64,000 bases of DNA from Papio anubis (GCF_008728515.1 NC_044977.1:2069501-2133500), one strand, 5' to 3'; counted from the stretch's first letter, positions 8,936 through 21,324 are shown. The notes: generated by a model not told the origin, from the letters alone. Made by a program: numbers and translations.

Positions 8936-11900
8936 TCCCATTGTTTCTCATTCTTACATAAGTGTCAAGCTTTATAGTTTGTACATTTTTCAACTGAAAA
9001 AAATGTAAAGAGTAAAAGAAAGGCAAGTGAGATTATTTCCATGCAAACAGTATCCTCCTTCTTCAATCAGTTTCTACTATATGACCAATTGGAAAGTGTT
9101 GTTCTGTGTCGGAGGGTCCCTGTATCTCAATCACATGGTGAGATCTTCCAGATTCTGGAGGATTTCATGGGTGAGAAGAGTTCCTATTGGAATCGGAATG
9201 AGTCCTTTTGGTGGTAGGCTTGGCAAAACACTCAAGATGCTTACCAGTGACCAGGATGAGCTCATTCCTAAAATGTATACATTCTGGGCTAGTGTTTTAT
9301 ACTACTCAAAAAGCCAAGAGTAAGAAACAAAGATTCTGCTAAACTTTACCAAGGCACTGACCCCTTTGCTTTCCATGTATAATAGCACTTCCCCAAAACT
9401 GTGGAAGACAAGGATTTACTGATGGTTACACAATTTACTCACGATCAGAGGCATGTGACTTGCTTTAGTTTAATGACATTCAGTGCTTTTCTTTTAGAAG
9501 ACACCTGTCATTAACTGCTTCTGCCTTATGACTGCTAGGGTAAGTTTCCTTAAACACAGTGTTTTATTCTAATAAATTTGCAGGTGGTACAATAAAAACC
9601 CTGACGTTATAGTAAATGAATATTTCCTAGGGAATGAGCTGTCCATGTCTCTGCAACGAATGCTTTCACAGAAAACTTCCCTCAGTGGGATTCTGGCGTC
9701 TGGGATAGTTTATTTCACTTAATAGGAATGTGCAGTTTACTGTCATGGAGGAGTTTATGCAACATGTGATCAACTGTTACACTATTTCTTAAGATGAAAT
9801 AAATACATATAAGATTTCACAGAAGATCTCTCTGTGTGAGTATAAATTCTCGATATTTACTGGCTGTTTCCAAGTGTGGGAGAAAAAGCCGCCACTGTGG
9901 TCGTAAGGGTAGATGCACTTACCATAAAGAAGGGATTGTACCGAATATGCGGGAGCTGAACTGATGATTTACAGTTTATCAGAATATGACAGGAGTCCTC
10001 AGTAACCACTCTGAGCTATGTGTAATAAATAATCTCGCGTAATGTTTGTCTATGTTGTGCTTCATCATGTTGCTCTAATTTCTGGCAAATCCTCTATGAT
10101 TGTTTTACACTACAAAGTGTTTCATTAATGTTCGTGTTAACATTTTCCACAATGTTAGTAGTAACCTGGACTTATTAAAGAGATTGCATTTTTACTTTTA
10201 GCTTTTTACAGAAACTTAATATTTGGATTCTAAAATGAAGTCTCTGTCCAAGTTTGCAACATTGATACCTTTACCCTAATGTACCCCATGGGAAAAAATC
10301 AATCAGCTGAATTAAGTTTCTTTTTACAGGAAAAAATGTATAAATAAATTCATGAAACCACACTGTTATAAGAAACCATATATCGTATCTATATCTCTCT
10401 GTATAGATATGCCACTTACAAGCAAAGTAGATAATAGACTGTTTACTCACAAAACATTTCATATCTTTGCCTCATATCACATGCAGTATGGTGAAATAAG
10501 AATAGTTTTAATCTTAGGATCAGATACTTGATTCAAATCTCAACTTTACCACTTACAAACTTTGTAAACTTGGGTTTTATTTATCTGCTTATTCATTTAC
10601 TTTACCATTTGAAGCATCAGATTATATTACAATAAAATTAGTAGTAATTCATAATGTACATAATGATCTTTAGATTTTAGAATGGCAGTAAAAAATGTCT
10701 CACACAATGATTGGAGCATAACAGAGATTAAATAAGTTTTAATTCTTTTTTTCTTCCCGTCTTCCACAAGTGAATAGCTTACACATTTTCCATTGTGAAT
10801 ACTTGATAAATACATTTTTACTTGGTTTACTAAATACACAATATTGACCAATTTATTTCAAAAAAGTAGTAAACGTATTTTCATAGATTAAATTTAGAAA
10901 AATGTAATCTCACTTTTTTTAATCATCTTCTGACATTTAGTCAATAATTCTTGTGTATTGTCAGGAATTGAATGAAATAATATATTTATTTCACATAGTG
11001 CATTGAATGAAATACATATGTAATTATTCAACTACATATTATTTATGATACATACTACATTTTGTAAATTAAACAAAAGTTTACCTGAGAGTAAAAATCT
11101 ATAAACAAGAATTCTTACTGTAACATTTTTACTAGTAGTAAAAAACTTAAAATAATCCAAATACATGTACAAAAACATGATCACACAGAAATAATATTAT
11201 TTTCCCCCCCTTATTACTAAGGGGAGAAAAATTTATAACAAATTTTTCATAGTATGTGGAGAATAGAATCCATTATTGTTACATTTTTGTAAATAGTAAA
11301 AAGAATGAAAATATATATGGCTATTATGTGTAGAAAAAGGAAGAAAGAGAACTGAAAACAGTTATTGGAAGGAGAAGGTGATTATGTGGGTCTATCTCTA
11401 TTGGAAGGAGAAGGTGGTTATGTGGGTCTATCTCTTCCTGTATCATATATTTCTCTACTGCTTAAGCTTTGTAATACATTGTATATTATAGTATATGTTA
11501 ATATCATCCTATGCAAAAAATATAACCTTCTAACTAAAAATGAAGAAAATAATTTGAGAGCTTGACTATTAAGGCAAATGGCCAAGGTGATTTAACTATA
11601 TCTCTCTCAGTTTTCTCATCTAACAAACATCTAATCTGCTTTGTAGAATTCTGGAAATAACTGGAAATAATGCAAGAGAGACCATCTGCAATATATAGTG
11701 CGATCTCATAATTCGAAATCCAAAGATGGATTTGCTTTGAACTGTTGATAAGATTATCTTGCCCACCTCTAATTCAAGGTGGAAGACAGTGCAGTAAATG
11801 GCTCTTACAGAGATAAAACACTGCCTTCCTTAGCAGCTAGGTTTAACTCCTTCAGAGACAGGCTATTGTCGTCAGTCAGTGTGGAAAAATAAATCTCACA

Positions 11901-13021
11901 CTTTCAAAAGAAAAGCTCAGTTACCATGTTGCAGCAAATCTAAAGAATAATCCCATGAAACAATGGCCATCAGATTCTTTTTTATTGAAATGATTCATTA
12001 TTCATATGTAAGACAATTCTAAATATTCATTTTGATGTCCTAGAGAACTGAAGCAAGACAGACTGAGCCACTTTGTTATAAAGGTATCATAAAGTTATCT
12101 AGAAAAGCATAGCAAAGGACTTTGTAGAAGTAGGTTAGCTCATTTACAAAGAGTGTTCTTTTCCAGTTTTTTTAGCAATGACAATGAAAAAACAGAGACA
12201 GCGTGGCAGCTTCCTTAGCAGCCTGTGGCAGATTGAGGCAGTTAGAACCTCACAAATAAGAACCACATTAGTTGTACTAATATTTGCTGCCCTTCACCCA
12301 ATAAAATTTCCATAATTATGATCATGTATTTACATCACCAAATGAAGCTCAGTATTTGCATTGTGGCTTAAAATGCATACTGATTGTGATTTGATTAATC
12401 ATTAGCATACCAAATATAGAAAACCTGGGCTATGGAAATGTTGGAAACTGAATTTCACTGTCCTCAAACTAGATTATTTGTATCTTTTTTAAAAAAAAAA
12501 ACCTACTCATCATGACCTTTTATGTGTACATTTCTCAGATTTGCCTCTCCTTCAATTAAAATCCAGGTTTAGACAAGATGTCCTACATTTCATTTCAATA
12601 AGAAGAGCTAAAACTTTCATATATATCATAATTTGTCTATCCTCCAAGTAAATCTCAATTATAATTAGAAAATCAAATACAACTTTCTTAACAGAAGAGT
12701 GAAATTTGACATTTTTTTAAACCTAGTAAACATTTAGATCCACAATATCTTATAATTTAGTTCTTTGAGTTCTTTTTTCTCAAAATGGTAGGTGTTAAAA
12801 ATAGTTTGGAAAACTTTGAGAATAAATAAAAACCTAGAAGCTAATTAAGATGAAATTACAGTATTTTAACTAAATGCAACACAGCAAATAACATTTTGAA
12901 TGTCAATGATGTGCCATTTATATAGGAAATCACACAAAAAAAGAGAGATTGAATGAAAGAGACAATCTTTGACTTCAGGGAGCTTATTATTCAGTAAGGA
13001 GGTACCATGCAAAAGTATTGA
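8936..13021. other. AT-rich unique DNA, no gene seen
   Basis: About 4 kb holds no convincing coding region. A 98-codon frame at 9027-9323 has no recognisable motif and is probably chance. A possible minus-strand MIR scrap lies near 10515-10615. A 36-base tandem duplication is listed separately. The rest is AT-rich with short homopolymers. Confidence 0.55.
11365..11436. repeat. 36-base tandem duplication
   Basis: The unit TTGGAAGGAGAAGGTGATTA... occurs at 11365-11400 and again at 11401-11436 with about two mismatches. Confidence 0.9.
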
Positions 13022-13117
13022 TAAAACAAATATTTACAATTTATTGGGCACTTATAATTTTAAAAGCAGTACTTTTACTATGATCTCTAAAATACCAACA
13101 CTAATCATGGTAAGGAA
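13022..13117 (+). mobile_element. MIR fragment, 5' piece
   Basis: AATTTATTGGGCACTTATAA is MIR-like, corresponding to the ATTTATTGAGCRCTTA core start. The piece is separated from its apparent continuation (13239-13370) by an inserted Alu monomer. Confidence 0.5.
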
Positions 13118-13238
13118 AATTTTTCTTTTTTTTTAGTGCAGAAACGCAGTCTCATTATGTTGGCCATGCTGGTCTCAAACTCTCAGCCTCAAGCAATCCT
13201 CCCACCTCAGCCTTCCAAAGTGCTGAGATTACAGGCAT
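13118..13238 (-). mobile_element. Free left Alu monomer (FLAM-like)
   Basis: Reverse-strand Alu left arm only: TGCCTGTAATCTCAGCACTT, then GGAGGATTGCTTGAGGC and an A-run. Its age and lack of a right arm suggest FLAM or a truncated AluJ. It sits within a MIR. Confidence 0.8.
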
Positions 13239-13370
13239 GATGCTTACTATATGTTAGGCATCATCCAAGGCACTCTAAACATTATCTTGTTTAACCTGTC
13301 CACAAACAGTAAACTGAGATTTAAATCTGTACATAAACTAGAAAACAAAATAATTTGTCTGGTTCTAAGA
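13239..13370 (+). mobile_element. MIR fragment, 3' piece
   Basis: GCTTACTATATGTTAGGCAT followed by CAAGGCACTCTAAACATTAT and CTTGTTTAACC matches the MIR core and its downstream part. Confidence 0.6.
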
Positions 13371-14311
13371 TTCTGTTGAACACAGAAACCCCATGAAATT
13401 ATCAACAATATATACAAGACAATACATGATACAATCTGCAAGAGAATTCAAGCAAAGGATGGAAGTGCCAAAATGGCAGGCAGCTTTATCTGTTTGCTCC
13501 CTGATTTATACCAACTTCCTAGAACTGTATCTCGTGAATAAAAGACGCTCAAAAAATATGTGTGGGATTGAATTAAATTTCAGGGAAACAAGTTTGCAGT
13601 CACTGGGTGTAGAGATTAGGATGGGAATTAGATCAAGAGTCAAAAAATGCTATCTGAAGGCAGTTTTAAAGCTCTCACTGGCATTGGAACTGTCATTAAG
13701 GTCCTTCCAGTCAAATCTTCTCCCATTGCAGCTTGTCTAATTGTAAGATGATCATCGAAGTCCTTTTGAACACTCTTCATGTTAAGAGTATCTCTAAAAT
13801 TACTTTCTAAATGTAGTAATACTTAGATGAGCATGGTTAGATGCAAGTAAGAGCATGTCACCTATGAGAAAATACAACATTTCAGTGTTCGTGAACTTGG
13901 AGGGTTATATGGTTATGCTTGTGGCTGGTAAAAATTAAATTACTGGAGTCAAGGAGACAGAAAAACTGTGAAGCGATTGAATTATACTCTACAGTCATAA
14001 ACTTTGCAGGAGGCAAGGCAGAGGGTGAAAATATAGACCAGGTGCTGAAATCACTGAGGAAAGAGGAGGAATGTCTGGGGAGCTCAGTAAATGACTGCAT
14101 TAAAGGACAGAAAGCAAATTCTGTCAAGATAAACTGAAGAAGAGGATGAAATTACTGCATCTGGCCACTTGCAGCGAGCAAAGAAAGTGCAAATGCTTTT
14201 CTGCTACTATGGATTCCTGGGGAGCACTTTGTCAACCAGATATAGTGTTTTGGGGAAAGGCAAAAACAAAAGTGATATTCAAGGAAAAGTCTAAGAATAA
14301 AACCCTACAGC
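13371..14311. other. Unique noncoding DNA
   Basis: A 115-codon frame (13393-13740), a 72-codon frame (13919-14137) and a 60-codon frame (14146-14328) lack recognisable domains or codon bias. I see no repeat family. I treat these frames as chance. Confidence 0.5.
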
Positions 14312-14470
14312 ATGTATTTACTGATTAAGCGCCTACACTCTGCCAGTCTCTTTGCTAGGCACTTTGGATGTAGAATTGTTTTTATCCTCAAAACAGCATT
14401 TCAAAGGGAATATTTCAAATGGAAGTTAATACGTGACGAATGGAACACACACAAGTCAGGTGATTTTGAT
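14312..14470 (+). mobile_element. MIR fragment
   Basis: TATTTACTGATTAAGCGCCT, CTAGGCACTTTGGATGTAGA and TTTATCCTCAAAACAGCATT follow the order of the MIR consensus. Confidence 0.65.
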
Positions 14471-14635
14471 GAGAGCAGGACTGAGCGAATTCTGATCCAG
14501 CACAGAGGCAATATTGAGGGAGGAGCCATGGGCAAAGTCAGGGAGACAAAGCAAGAGGTTTAGGAAGTATGAGGCTATAGGATGGACATGTTGCAATAGA
14601 AAAATATAGAATTTAAAATAATATATTTTAAAAAT

Positions 14636-14872
14636 TGACCAGCCTAAGCAAAATAGAGAGACCCCATTTCTACAAATAAATAAATAAATCGCCAATCTTG
14701 GCAGCTCATACCTGTAATTACAGCTACTCAAGAGGATAATGTGGAGGATCACTGAAGCCCAGCAGTTCGAGATTACAGTGAGCTACGATCTTACCACTGC
14801 ATTCCAGTCTGGGCTACAGAGTGCATCCCTGTCCCTAACGAAAATAGAAAAAAAGAAAAGAAAAATTAAGTA
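14636..14872 (+). mobile_element. Old AluJ, 5'-truncated
   Basis: It begins inside the left monomer (ACCAGCCTAAGCAAAATAGA), has an expanded AAATA middle linker, then a right monomer (CTCATACCTGTAATTACAGC through CATTCCAGTCTGGGCTACAG) and an impure A-rich tail. High divergence indicates AluJ age. Confidence 0.85.
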
Positions 14873-15054
14873 AAGATTAGTCCACCTAATTTTAATATTT
14901 GGATTGCCACCAGATATAATCATAAAATTGTTAGCTACCAAATAGTTTTCAAAACCACAGGTGTCAACTGTAACTTAGTATGATTTTACGAAAGTTAATC
15001 ACCCCAGAACAATTTAACAATTTTGTGATAGTGATGGTTAAAAAAAAGGCAAGA
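14873..15054. other. Unique AT-rich spacer
   Basis: I see no gene or repeat between the AluJ tail and the CR1-like fragment. Confidence 0.5.
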
Positions 15055-15395
15055 CATTGAATAGATCTGGATCTTAGTAAGGACTCTGACACAGACTCAC
15101 ATGACATTTTTCATGAAGAAATTTGGAAAATTTTGTAAGGTCAATGTATGACTGATGGGAAGGTCATACCCGTAGGTGACGATCAATTATGATGGGATAA
15201 ACTAGGGTCGCATATTGAGAGCTGTCCCACTGGGGTCAGTTCTCAGGCCTACTATTGTCATAGACTTTATCAACGGCTTGGAAGATAATCTCATCCACCA
15301 GCTTAATGAGAACATTATCTGTCCTAATCTTGGAAGGCTGCCAACACTGCAAAGCACAAGAACAGAATCCAAGTGTCCCTGATTAATTTTGGTCC
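15055..15395 (+). mobile_element. CR1/L3 LINE fragment (reverse transcriptase region)
   Basis: Diverged sequence follows the CR1/L3 order: CTCACATGACATTTTTCATG, then a GTCAGTTCTCAGGCCTACTA block, ACTTTATCAACGGCTTGGA, then GGAAGGCTGCCAACACTG and an AGAACAGAATCCAAG block. These correspond to the RT region downstream of the catalytic motif. It is an ancient remnant with no open frame. Assignment is from memory of the consensus. Confidence 0.55.
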
Positions 15396-16216
15396 ATCAA
15401 AACTGTGACTTAAACCATAGCGACAGACCCTCTATATTGAAGGGCTGCGCACTAGCTACTTGACTATAAGCATAAACACACTGGCATAGCCCCAGACCAT
15501 AAGTAAAGTCAAAGGAATTCCTTTATTGACCATTGTGAATTACAATAGTATTCAGTTTATTAAGAGTATCACAATGCCTCCTATGTCCTAATTGGAGCAT
15601 TGTTTCCTTTCTTTCCATTTTAAAAAGGATACCACACACAGAAATACCCAACAAATGTTAACTGGTAGAATATAAAAATTAACAGATACAATTTATTTAA
15701 TTACTAATTTAATTTTGTGTAACATAAATTAATTTTATTACAAATAAATGTTTTACATTCTCTTACTCCACAGTAAGCATTGATGCAATATTTGTTAAAT
15801 AAATTGATAATCTGAAAAGAAAACTTGAGAAGCAACAGATAATTTAAGAAAAATTTATTTATTTATATTAATTTATATTTACCATTCATTTAACTGGCAT
15901 CTGTTGTGCTTTTACTATTTGTCAGATATTTGTAAGGCAATGGGAATATAGTAATGAATGAATCATTGAGGCTGCTCAGAAGAACAAACAGCCTAGTTTA
16001 AGAAAAAAAAGAAAGAAAAAAGCAATGAGTATATGATATGTGACAACTACTGGAAGACATACATGGCAGGTCATTATGGACAGCGGAGAATGAGAGGCTG
16101 TCTAAATTGTGACGCGAAGTTGATCTGAATAAGATAAAATTTAAATAATGTTTTGAACTGAAGTTTTAAGGATGAGTGAGTCTTAAGTATGGGGTATGGG
16201 TGTGTATGTTGTTGTA
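15396..16216. other. AT-rich noncoding DNA
   Basis: No gene seen. A weak MIR/L2-like stretch lies near 15885-15960 (TTTGTCAGATATTTGTAAGG, then GCAATGGGAATATAGTAATG). Confidence 0.45.
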
Positions 16217-16561
16217 GGAAAGGAAACTACAGTTGACCTTCAGTGTTCATGGATGTGTGTGTGTGTCTGTGTGTGTATTTGTGTGTGTTGTAGGAAAGGA
16301 AACCACACATCCTGGCTAACACGGTGAAACTCTGTCTCTACTAAAAAAATACAAAAAATTAGCTGGGCGTGGTGGCGAACTCCTGTAGTCCCACTTACTC
16401 GGGAGGCTGAGGGAGGAGAATGGTGTGAACCCAGGAGGCAGAGCTTGCAGTGAGTCTAGATTGTGCCACTACACTCCAGCCTGGGCGACAGAGCGAGACT
16501 CCATCTCAAAAAAGAAAAAAAAAAAAAGAAAAAGGAAAGGAAACTACAGTTGACCTTCAGT
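16217..16561. repeat. Triplicated AGGAAAGGAAAC-ACA segment around a TG tract and an Alu
   Basis: The block AGGAAAGGAAACTACAGTTG appears near 16217 and 16534 and, shortened with one change, near 16294. A TG-rich tract (about 16252-16290) lies between the first and second. The Alu lies between the second and third. The first and third both continue into the MER2 terminus (CAGTTGACCTTCAGT). This suggests a local duplication of about 77 bases before the Alu inserted. Confidence 0.75.
16309..16533 (+). mobile_element. 5'-truncated AluS/AluY
   Basis: It starts inside the left monomer at CATCCTGGCTAACACGGTGA and runs through the middle linker, a right monomer with GAGAATGGTGTGAACCCAGG, and an impure A tail. 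ATCCTGGCTAACACGGTGAAAC-type sequence is characteristic of AluY. The flanks AGGAAAGGAAAC(C/T)ACA are probable target duplications. Confidence 0.85.
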
Positions 16562-16800
16562 TTTCATAGGTAATTGATTCCAGGACCCCCATCAGATAAC
16601 AAGACTGGCAAATGTCCAAACGTCTTATATAAAATGCTGTAATATTTGTATGTAACCTATGAATATGCTCCTGTATACTTTTTATTCTCTCTTAGATTAC
16701 TTATAATGCCTAAATGCAGAGCCTACACATCATTTAATTATTATGGATTCAACATAGAATTCGGTGCATGGAAAATTCAAGTGTTGCTTTTTGAAATGCT
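16552..16800 (+). mobile_element. Tigger/MER2-type DNA transposon fragment
   Basis: It starts with the MER2-like terminus CAGTTGACCTTCAGTTTTCA, followed by ATTGATTCCAGGACCCCC, TTATATAAAATGCTGTAATA, TTTGTATGTAACCTATG and TAGATTACTTATAATGCCTA. The far end is decayed. Confidence 0.75.
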
Positions 16801-17813
16801 GCAGTTTAAATAAAATCAAATGGAATTGAAGCTAAGCATCACAGTTTCTGTCAGTGTTTTAACAGTAGAACAGAATGTTCACACAATATTGATATTTATT
16901 GAAAGTTATTAAAATGGAATTTTAAAAATCAATCTTTGCTCATTTTATATAGGAAACAAAGATTTAAGAGCTAGAATTGCTATCTACAGTCTTGCTTTGA
17001 AATGAAATATGTTGCTTGAATTATGAGTGAGAAAACACATTTATTGAGCATTTATTTCGTGTCTGGCATGAATATACATTTTTACAGCTAGGATACTTAC
17101 AGCTTTCACATATTATCACTAGTTTAATCCAATAAAAGCTTATTTCTCTTTTACATGACCATGCCAGTTACTAGAAGACTTTACTCCCTGTATCTATGTG
17201 AAGATTCATGCGGAAAAAAGCTTTCGAGGTCATAACTAAGAAGAGTACATGGAGAATTGAGTCCCGGTTTGTCACACTTCACACGTCACTGCTGCTCACA
17301 TTTAGAAGCAAGGCCCAAAGCTACACCTGTTGTCAAAAATAAAAATACAGGGCAACCATGTGTCAGGAAGTGAAAAAAAGAGACACTACAGAAGAGGTGC
17401 TGCACAGCCCAAGTGTACAGAAATGTGGGCGGGGAAGTGAGTATCACTATGAGCAGCCGCTTCCTCTTGAATTGGTGCCGTCTATGAGCATCTACTCTGC
17501 TTACGTCTTGGCCACGGTGTCACTTAGCACAGGTTTCACTGCTACTTCTTGTGTTCTCTGTGGCCCTTAGGGGATCCCTAAAGGAATGGAGACAAAGAGG
17601 TGGAGGTGAGACAAGACAAAGAGGGAGGAAGACAGAGAACAGGAGGGGACCTCTGACCAGACTGCCTTTTTATGTTGATGATTTCTTCTTATTAATAAAA
17701 CTGTGTGAGACAGGGAGACACCTTCATTGGAGCTGAAGAAAGGGTAACATTGGATCCCTCCCTGGTGTTTAAATTGCTCTTCACACAGCCGCATGGAGGT
17801 TATCTTACAGCAT
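16801..17813. other. Unique noncoding DNA with a purine-rich stretch
   Basis: I see no transposon. 17578-17650 is strongly purine-rich on the + strand (GGAATGGAGACAAAGAGG and onward). Frames of 60-75 codons here lack motifs. Confidence 0.5.
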
Positions 17814-17830
17814 AATAAACACTACCTTGT
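17814..17830. repeat. Target site duplication of L1 (left)
   Basis: AATAAACACTACCTTGT is repeated exactly at 18219-18235 on the other side of the inserted L1. Confidence 0.93.
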
Positions 17831-18218
17831 GCCACAACACCATGGAATACTATGCAGCCATCAAAAAGGATGAGTTTGTGTCCTTTGTAGGGACATGGAT
17901 GCAGCTGGAATCCATCATTCTTAGCAAACTATCACAAGAACAGAAAACCAAACACCGCATGTTCTCACTCATAGGTGGGAACTGAACAATGAGATCACTT
18001 GGACTCGGGAAGGGGAACATCACACACCGGGGCCTATCATGGGGAGGGGGGAGGGGGGAGGGATTGCATTGGGAGTTATACCTGATGTAAATGACGAGTT
18101 GATGGGTGCAGCACACCAACAAGGCACAAGTATACATATGTAACAAACCTGCACGTTATGCACATGTACCCTACAACTTACAATATAATAATAATAAATA
18201 AATTAAAAAAAATAATAA
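17831..18218 (+). mobile_element. Recent 5'-truncated L1 3' end
   Basis: The insert holds the last part of ORF2, the 3'UTR with its G-rich tract (18041-18062), the TAATAATAATAAATAAATT tail and a short A-rich end. It is flanked by a perfect 17-base duplication, so this is a standard target-primed insertion. It matches bases about 790-1155 of the window very closely and shares diagnostic variants with that copy. The long antisense frame (17850-18146) is a by-product of the L1 3'UTR. Confidence 0.95.
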
Positions 18219-18235
18219 AATAAACACTACCTTGT
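18219..18235. repeat. Target site duplication of L1 (right)
   Basis: Exact copy of 17814-17830. Confidence 0.93.
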
Positions 18236-18259
18236 AAGAACAGGGAAGAAAGAAGTTGT

Positions 18260-18547
18260 GGCTTGCTGGCCGTGGTGGCTCACGCCTGTAATCCCAGCAT
18301 TTTGAGAGGGCGGATCTCCTGAGGTCAGGAGTTCAGACCAGCCTGGCCAACATGACGAAACCCCATATCTACTAAAAATACAAAGATGAGCCGAGTGTGG
18401 TGGCAGTGCCTGTAGTCCCAGCTACTCAGGAGGCTGAGGCAGGGGATCCCTTGAACCTGGGAGGGGGATGTTGCAGTGAACCGAGATTGCGCCACTGCAC
18501 TCCAGCCTGGGGGACAGAATGAGACTCCGTCGTCTCAAAAAAGCAAA
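18260..18547 (+). mobile_element. Alu (AluS-like)
   Basis: A dimeric Alu with GGTGGCTCACGCCTGTAATC, the middle linker and a right monomer ending GACTCCGTCGTCTCAAAAAA. A small deletion affects the first bases. Short flanks AAGTTGT (18253-18259 and 18556-18562) may be the target duplication. It inserted about 25 bases beyond the L1 at 17831-18218. Confidence 0.88.
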
Positions 18548-18562
18548 TAATAAATAAGTTGT

Positions 18563-21324
18563 AACTGACCAAGTGAAAAATAAAAATAAAAATCTCCATT
18601 TCATTAAATTCATAGATGAATAAGCAGTTCAACTGTAGACTATCAACTCACAAAACAAGCAAGTTTGCAGTTAACACATCACATCTGTTCCTGACTTAAA
18701 ACTTAGATTTCAAATTTACTGAGGATTAGATGATGACCTTGTTAGGAATTAAACTGAGCCAGTTGTTGTTAGGAAACAGCAATTCTTGCCAAAAATCTAA
18801 ATTATTTCTCTCCTCATATGCTTAAGTCAACTCAAATATTATCAGCAGCATCAGCATTAGCGTTATTATTTTGTTAAATGCATCTAATCATAGAATTAAA
18901 ACTTTAAAAGGTAATTGCTCTATACTACATGTTAACTAGAAATAAGCTTATAGATGTATTGTAATATGGAAATATATATGGAAATGTGTATTTAGGTAAT
19001 TGCATGTATTCATATACATTTACTTATAGATATTCTTGGAAAGATTATATACATATATAAGTTTTATCAGCATATTAATATTTTTCTACATTTCAATGTA
19101 TTTCCAATAATAAGGAAGCCAGTGTCCCTGGTCTGCTTTTCAAATTCAAGATGGAATCATCCTTGATAACATATATTGGAGTGAATGTCTTGATCTAGGA
19201 ATACACATGACTCATTATTTCTGACATCATACAATATTTTGAGAGACAGCAGCTGCTGAATAAAATTATCACACAATAGTCTGCAAAAACATCATCAAGG
19301 CAATTATTTCTCCCTTCCACCCACATTCTCTTTAAATTGTTTTTCATGTGACTGTATGTTTTGTCCAAGACTGTCTGATTTTACCCAAAGCAATTTAAAA
19401 GTGTTTGAGAGTTTTGAAAATAATATACTGAAAACAGTATATTATTTTTCTGGCTTCAACTGAATTTTGTCACTGATAATAAAATTTACACATCATGTCT
19501 ATGAAAGGTACTTTTAATATCTGTGTACTAATTCAAATGGAGAATCTCACAAGGCATTTATATTTTAAGAAATCATATATAGTCATATCTGAAATGAACT
19601 ACCTTCTTTAAATAATGCAATTAGTCTTGTTGTAGACAGTTTAAAATATACAGTAGCCATGTCTATGGTTGATTAGATGTTTCAGTTATGAGGATGGCCA
19701 TAGATAAGGCCAAAGTGACTGCATATCCACCAAAGGACATCCGCTGCCCTATGTGGCCTTTCTCTTTCACACACTTGACTTCCCTTAACTTTGAAAAATG
19801 CACAGGTATACATTTGTGTACATATCCATGTCCTCAGGCCTTTGAAACGCTATTCGAAGGACCGAAGCTAGGTTTTCATAGCCTCAACTCTCTGAGTAAT
19901 TGGTTAAATTGTCTTGAAAGAAAATTTCTTAGCCTATGTACATCAGCCATTATATCCATGGTGACATGGCCCAAGCAATACAAATCCAGGAGGTGAAAAG
20001 ACTGAGTGGCTTTGAATCCTTCTCAGCTTCTAGTAGCTAGAATCAGAATTTGATATCTACTACAGGTTTTCCTTGTGACCTACTCCAGATAGGTTGTTCT
20101 GTGCCTCAGTTTCCTTATTTGTGAAATGTACTGTGAAAATAAAGCCAGTCCCAGGTGGCAGAGCTGTCGTTAGGTTCACATGGTCAAGTGTCGTTAGGTT
20201 CACATGGCCAAGTGTCGTCTGAGCGAATCCTCCTTATGCACTTTACGGCCCAATTATGCTTACGCTATGAAAAAACAGCGCATTTGTAGATTTGCACAGG
20301 TATCGAATCTCACACATGAAAGTGAAGGTCAGAAACATTTTTTAACTTTTATTTTTGAGGATGATTAAGTACTAAGTTATCTCACATCCACCTTGTAATT
20401 TTCTGCACTTTCATAGGCATGGTACACTTAGTCAATAACATAGAATATTAGTCTGACTTTAATTTATAATAAAATTGGACTAAATTCACTCACTTCTTCA
20501 TTTCTATTATTTATTGCAGTGTCTGCCACATGAAACGTATTGAGTTTTGTGCCAACCTCTGTTCTTGTCACAATTTTAGTCAGGCAAATTAGCTTTCTAA
20601 ATGCAGTAGCCTCAGTATACTTGGCAAAATATGTTGGCGTGCCTTTACAATTTGACCTTTGTGTCTTCTGAGGAGCTGGGTCATTTCAGGGCTAAAAGCC
20701 ATATTTTGTACTTCACTTTTCTCATTCATGTTTCACTTTTATTGAGCTCTACACAAGGTGAGGCACGCATTTTGCATAAAACTTTCTTTGAATGTTGTTA
20801 TTGAACACAGGTAGTTCAAATACAGACTTTGAATTATTTAATCATGGCTCAAGTATCTTTTAGAGGGTGGTTAAACTGAGGACATTTGTTCATAGAAAGA
20901 AATGAGGGAAAGGAGAAAACCTATTATGAGTTTAATAAAAATTCAGAAGGTACCTGAAAGATGAAATAATTATTTGCTACCAATATAGAGAGATGTTGAG
21001 GTAGGTTTTATGTAGAATTTTCTAGAAGTTCAATGTCCACTGTCATGAAGCAACGTAGAAAACTGAGAATGCATGTCTGCAGTTCAGTAAAGTATGTTCT
21101 GAATGACCATATTAGCCATGGGTATTAATTAGCTACAAAGTACCCACCTACAATGCACTCTGCTTGGAGGTACAGTGTCTCAACCACCTGGTTCTTCATT
21201 CATTTAAACACATTTATTAAGTACCTTCATTTGCTAAGCTCTGTTTTTTTTTTTATTACTCTTAGTTTATATCTTTGGAATGTCTATTTTTTAGATATAA
21301 GAAGATTTTGTTGTTATAACTGCC
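18563..21324. other. AT-rich unique DNA
   Basis: No gene is supported. A minus-strand MIR scrap lies at about 20065-20145 (CTGTGCCTCAGTTTCCTTAT, TTGTGAAATG). A 24-base tandem duplication follows at 20165-20212. The 102-codon frame at 19688-19996 has no recognisable domain. Confidence 0.5.
20165..20212. repeat. 24-base tandem duplication
   Basis: TGTCGTTAGGTTCACATGG-CAAG occurs at 20165-20188 and 20189-20212 with one mismatch. A third partial TGTCGT follows. Confidence 0.9.

Noticed and set aside
9027..9323. 98-codon frame in unique DNA
   Set aside because: No motif, no splice or promoter context, and unremarkable composition.
13393..13740. 115-codon frame
   Set aside because: No recognisable protein family. 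It lies just beyond a MIR in ordinary intergenic sequence.
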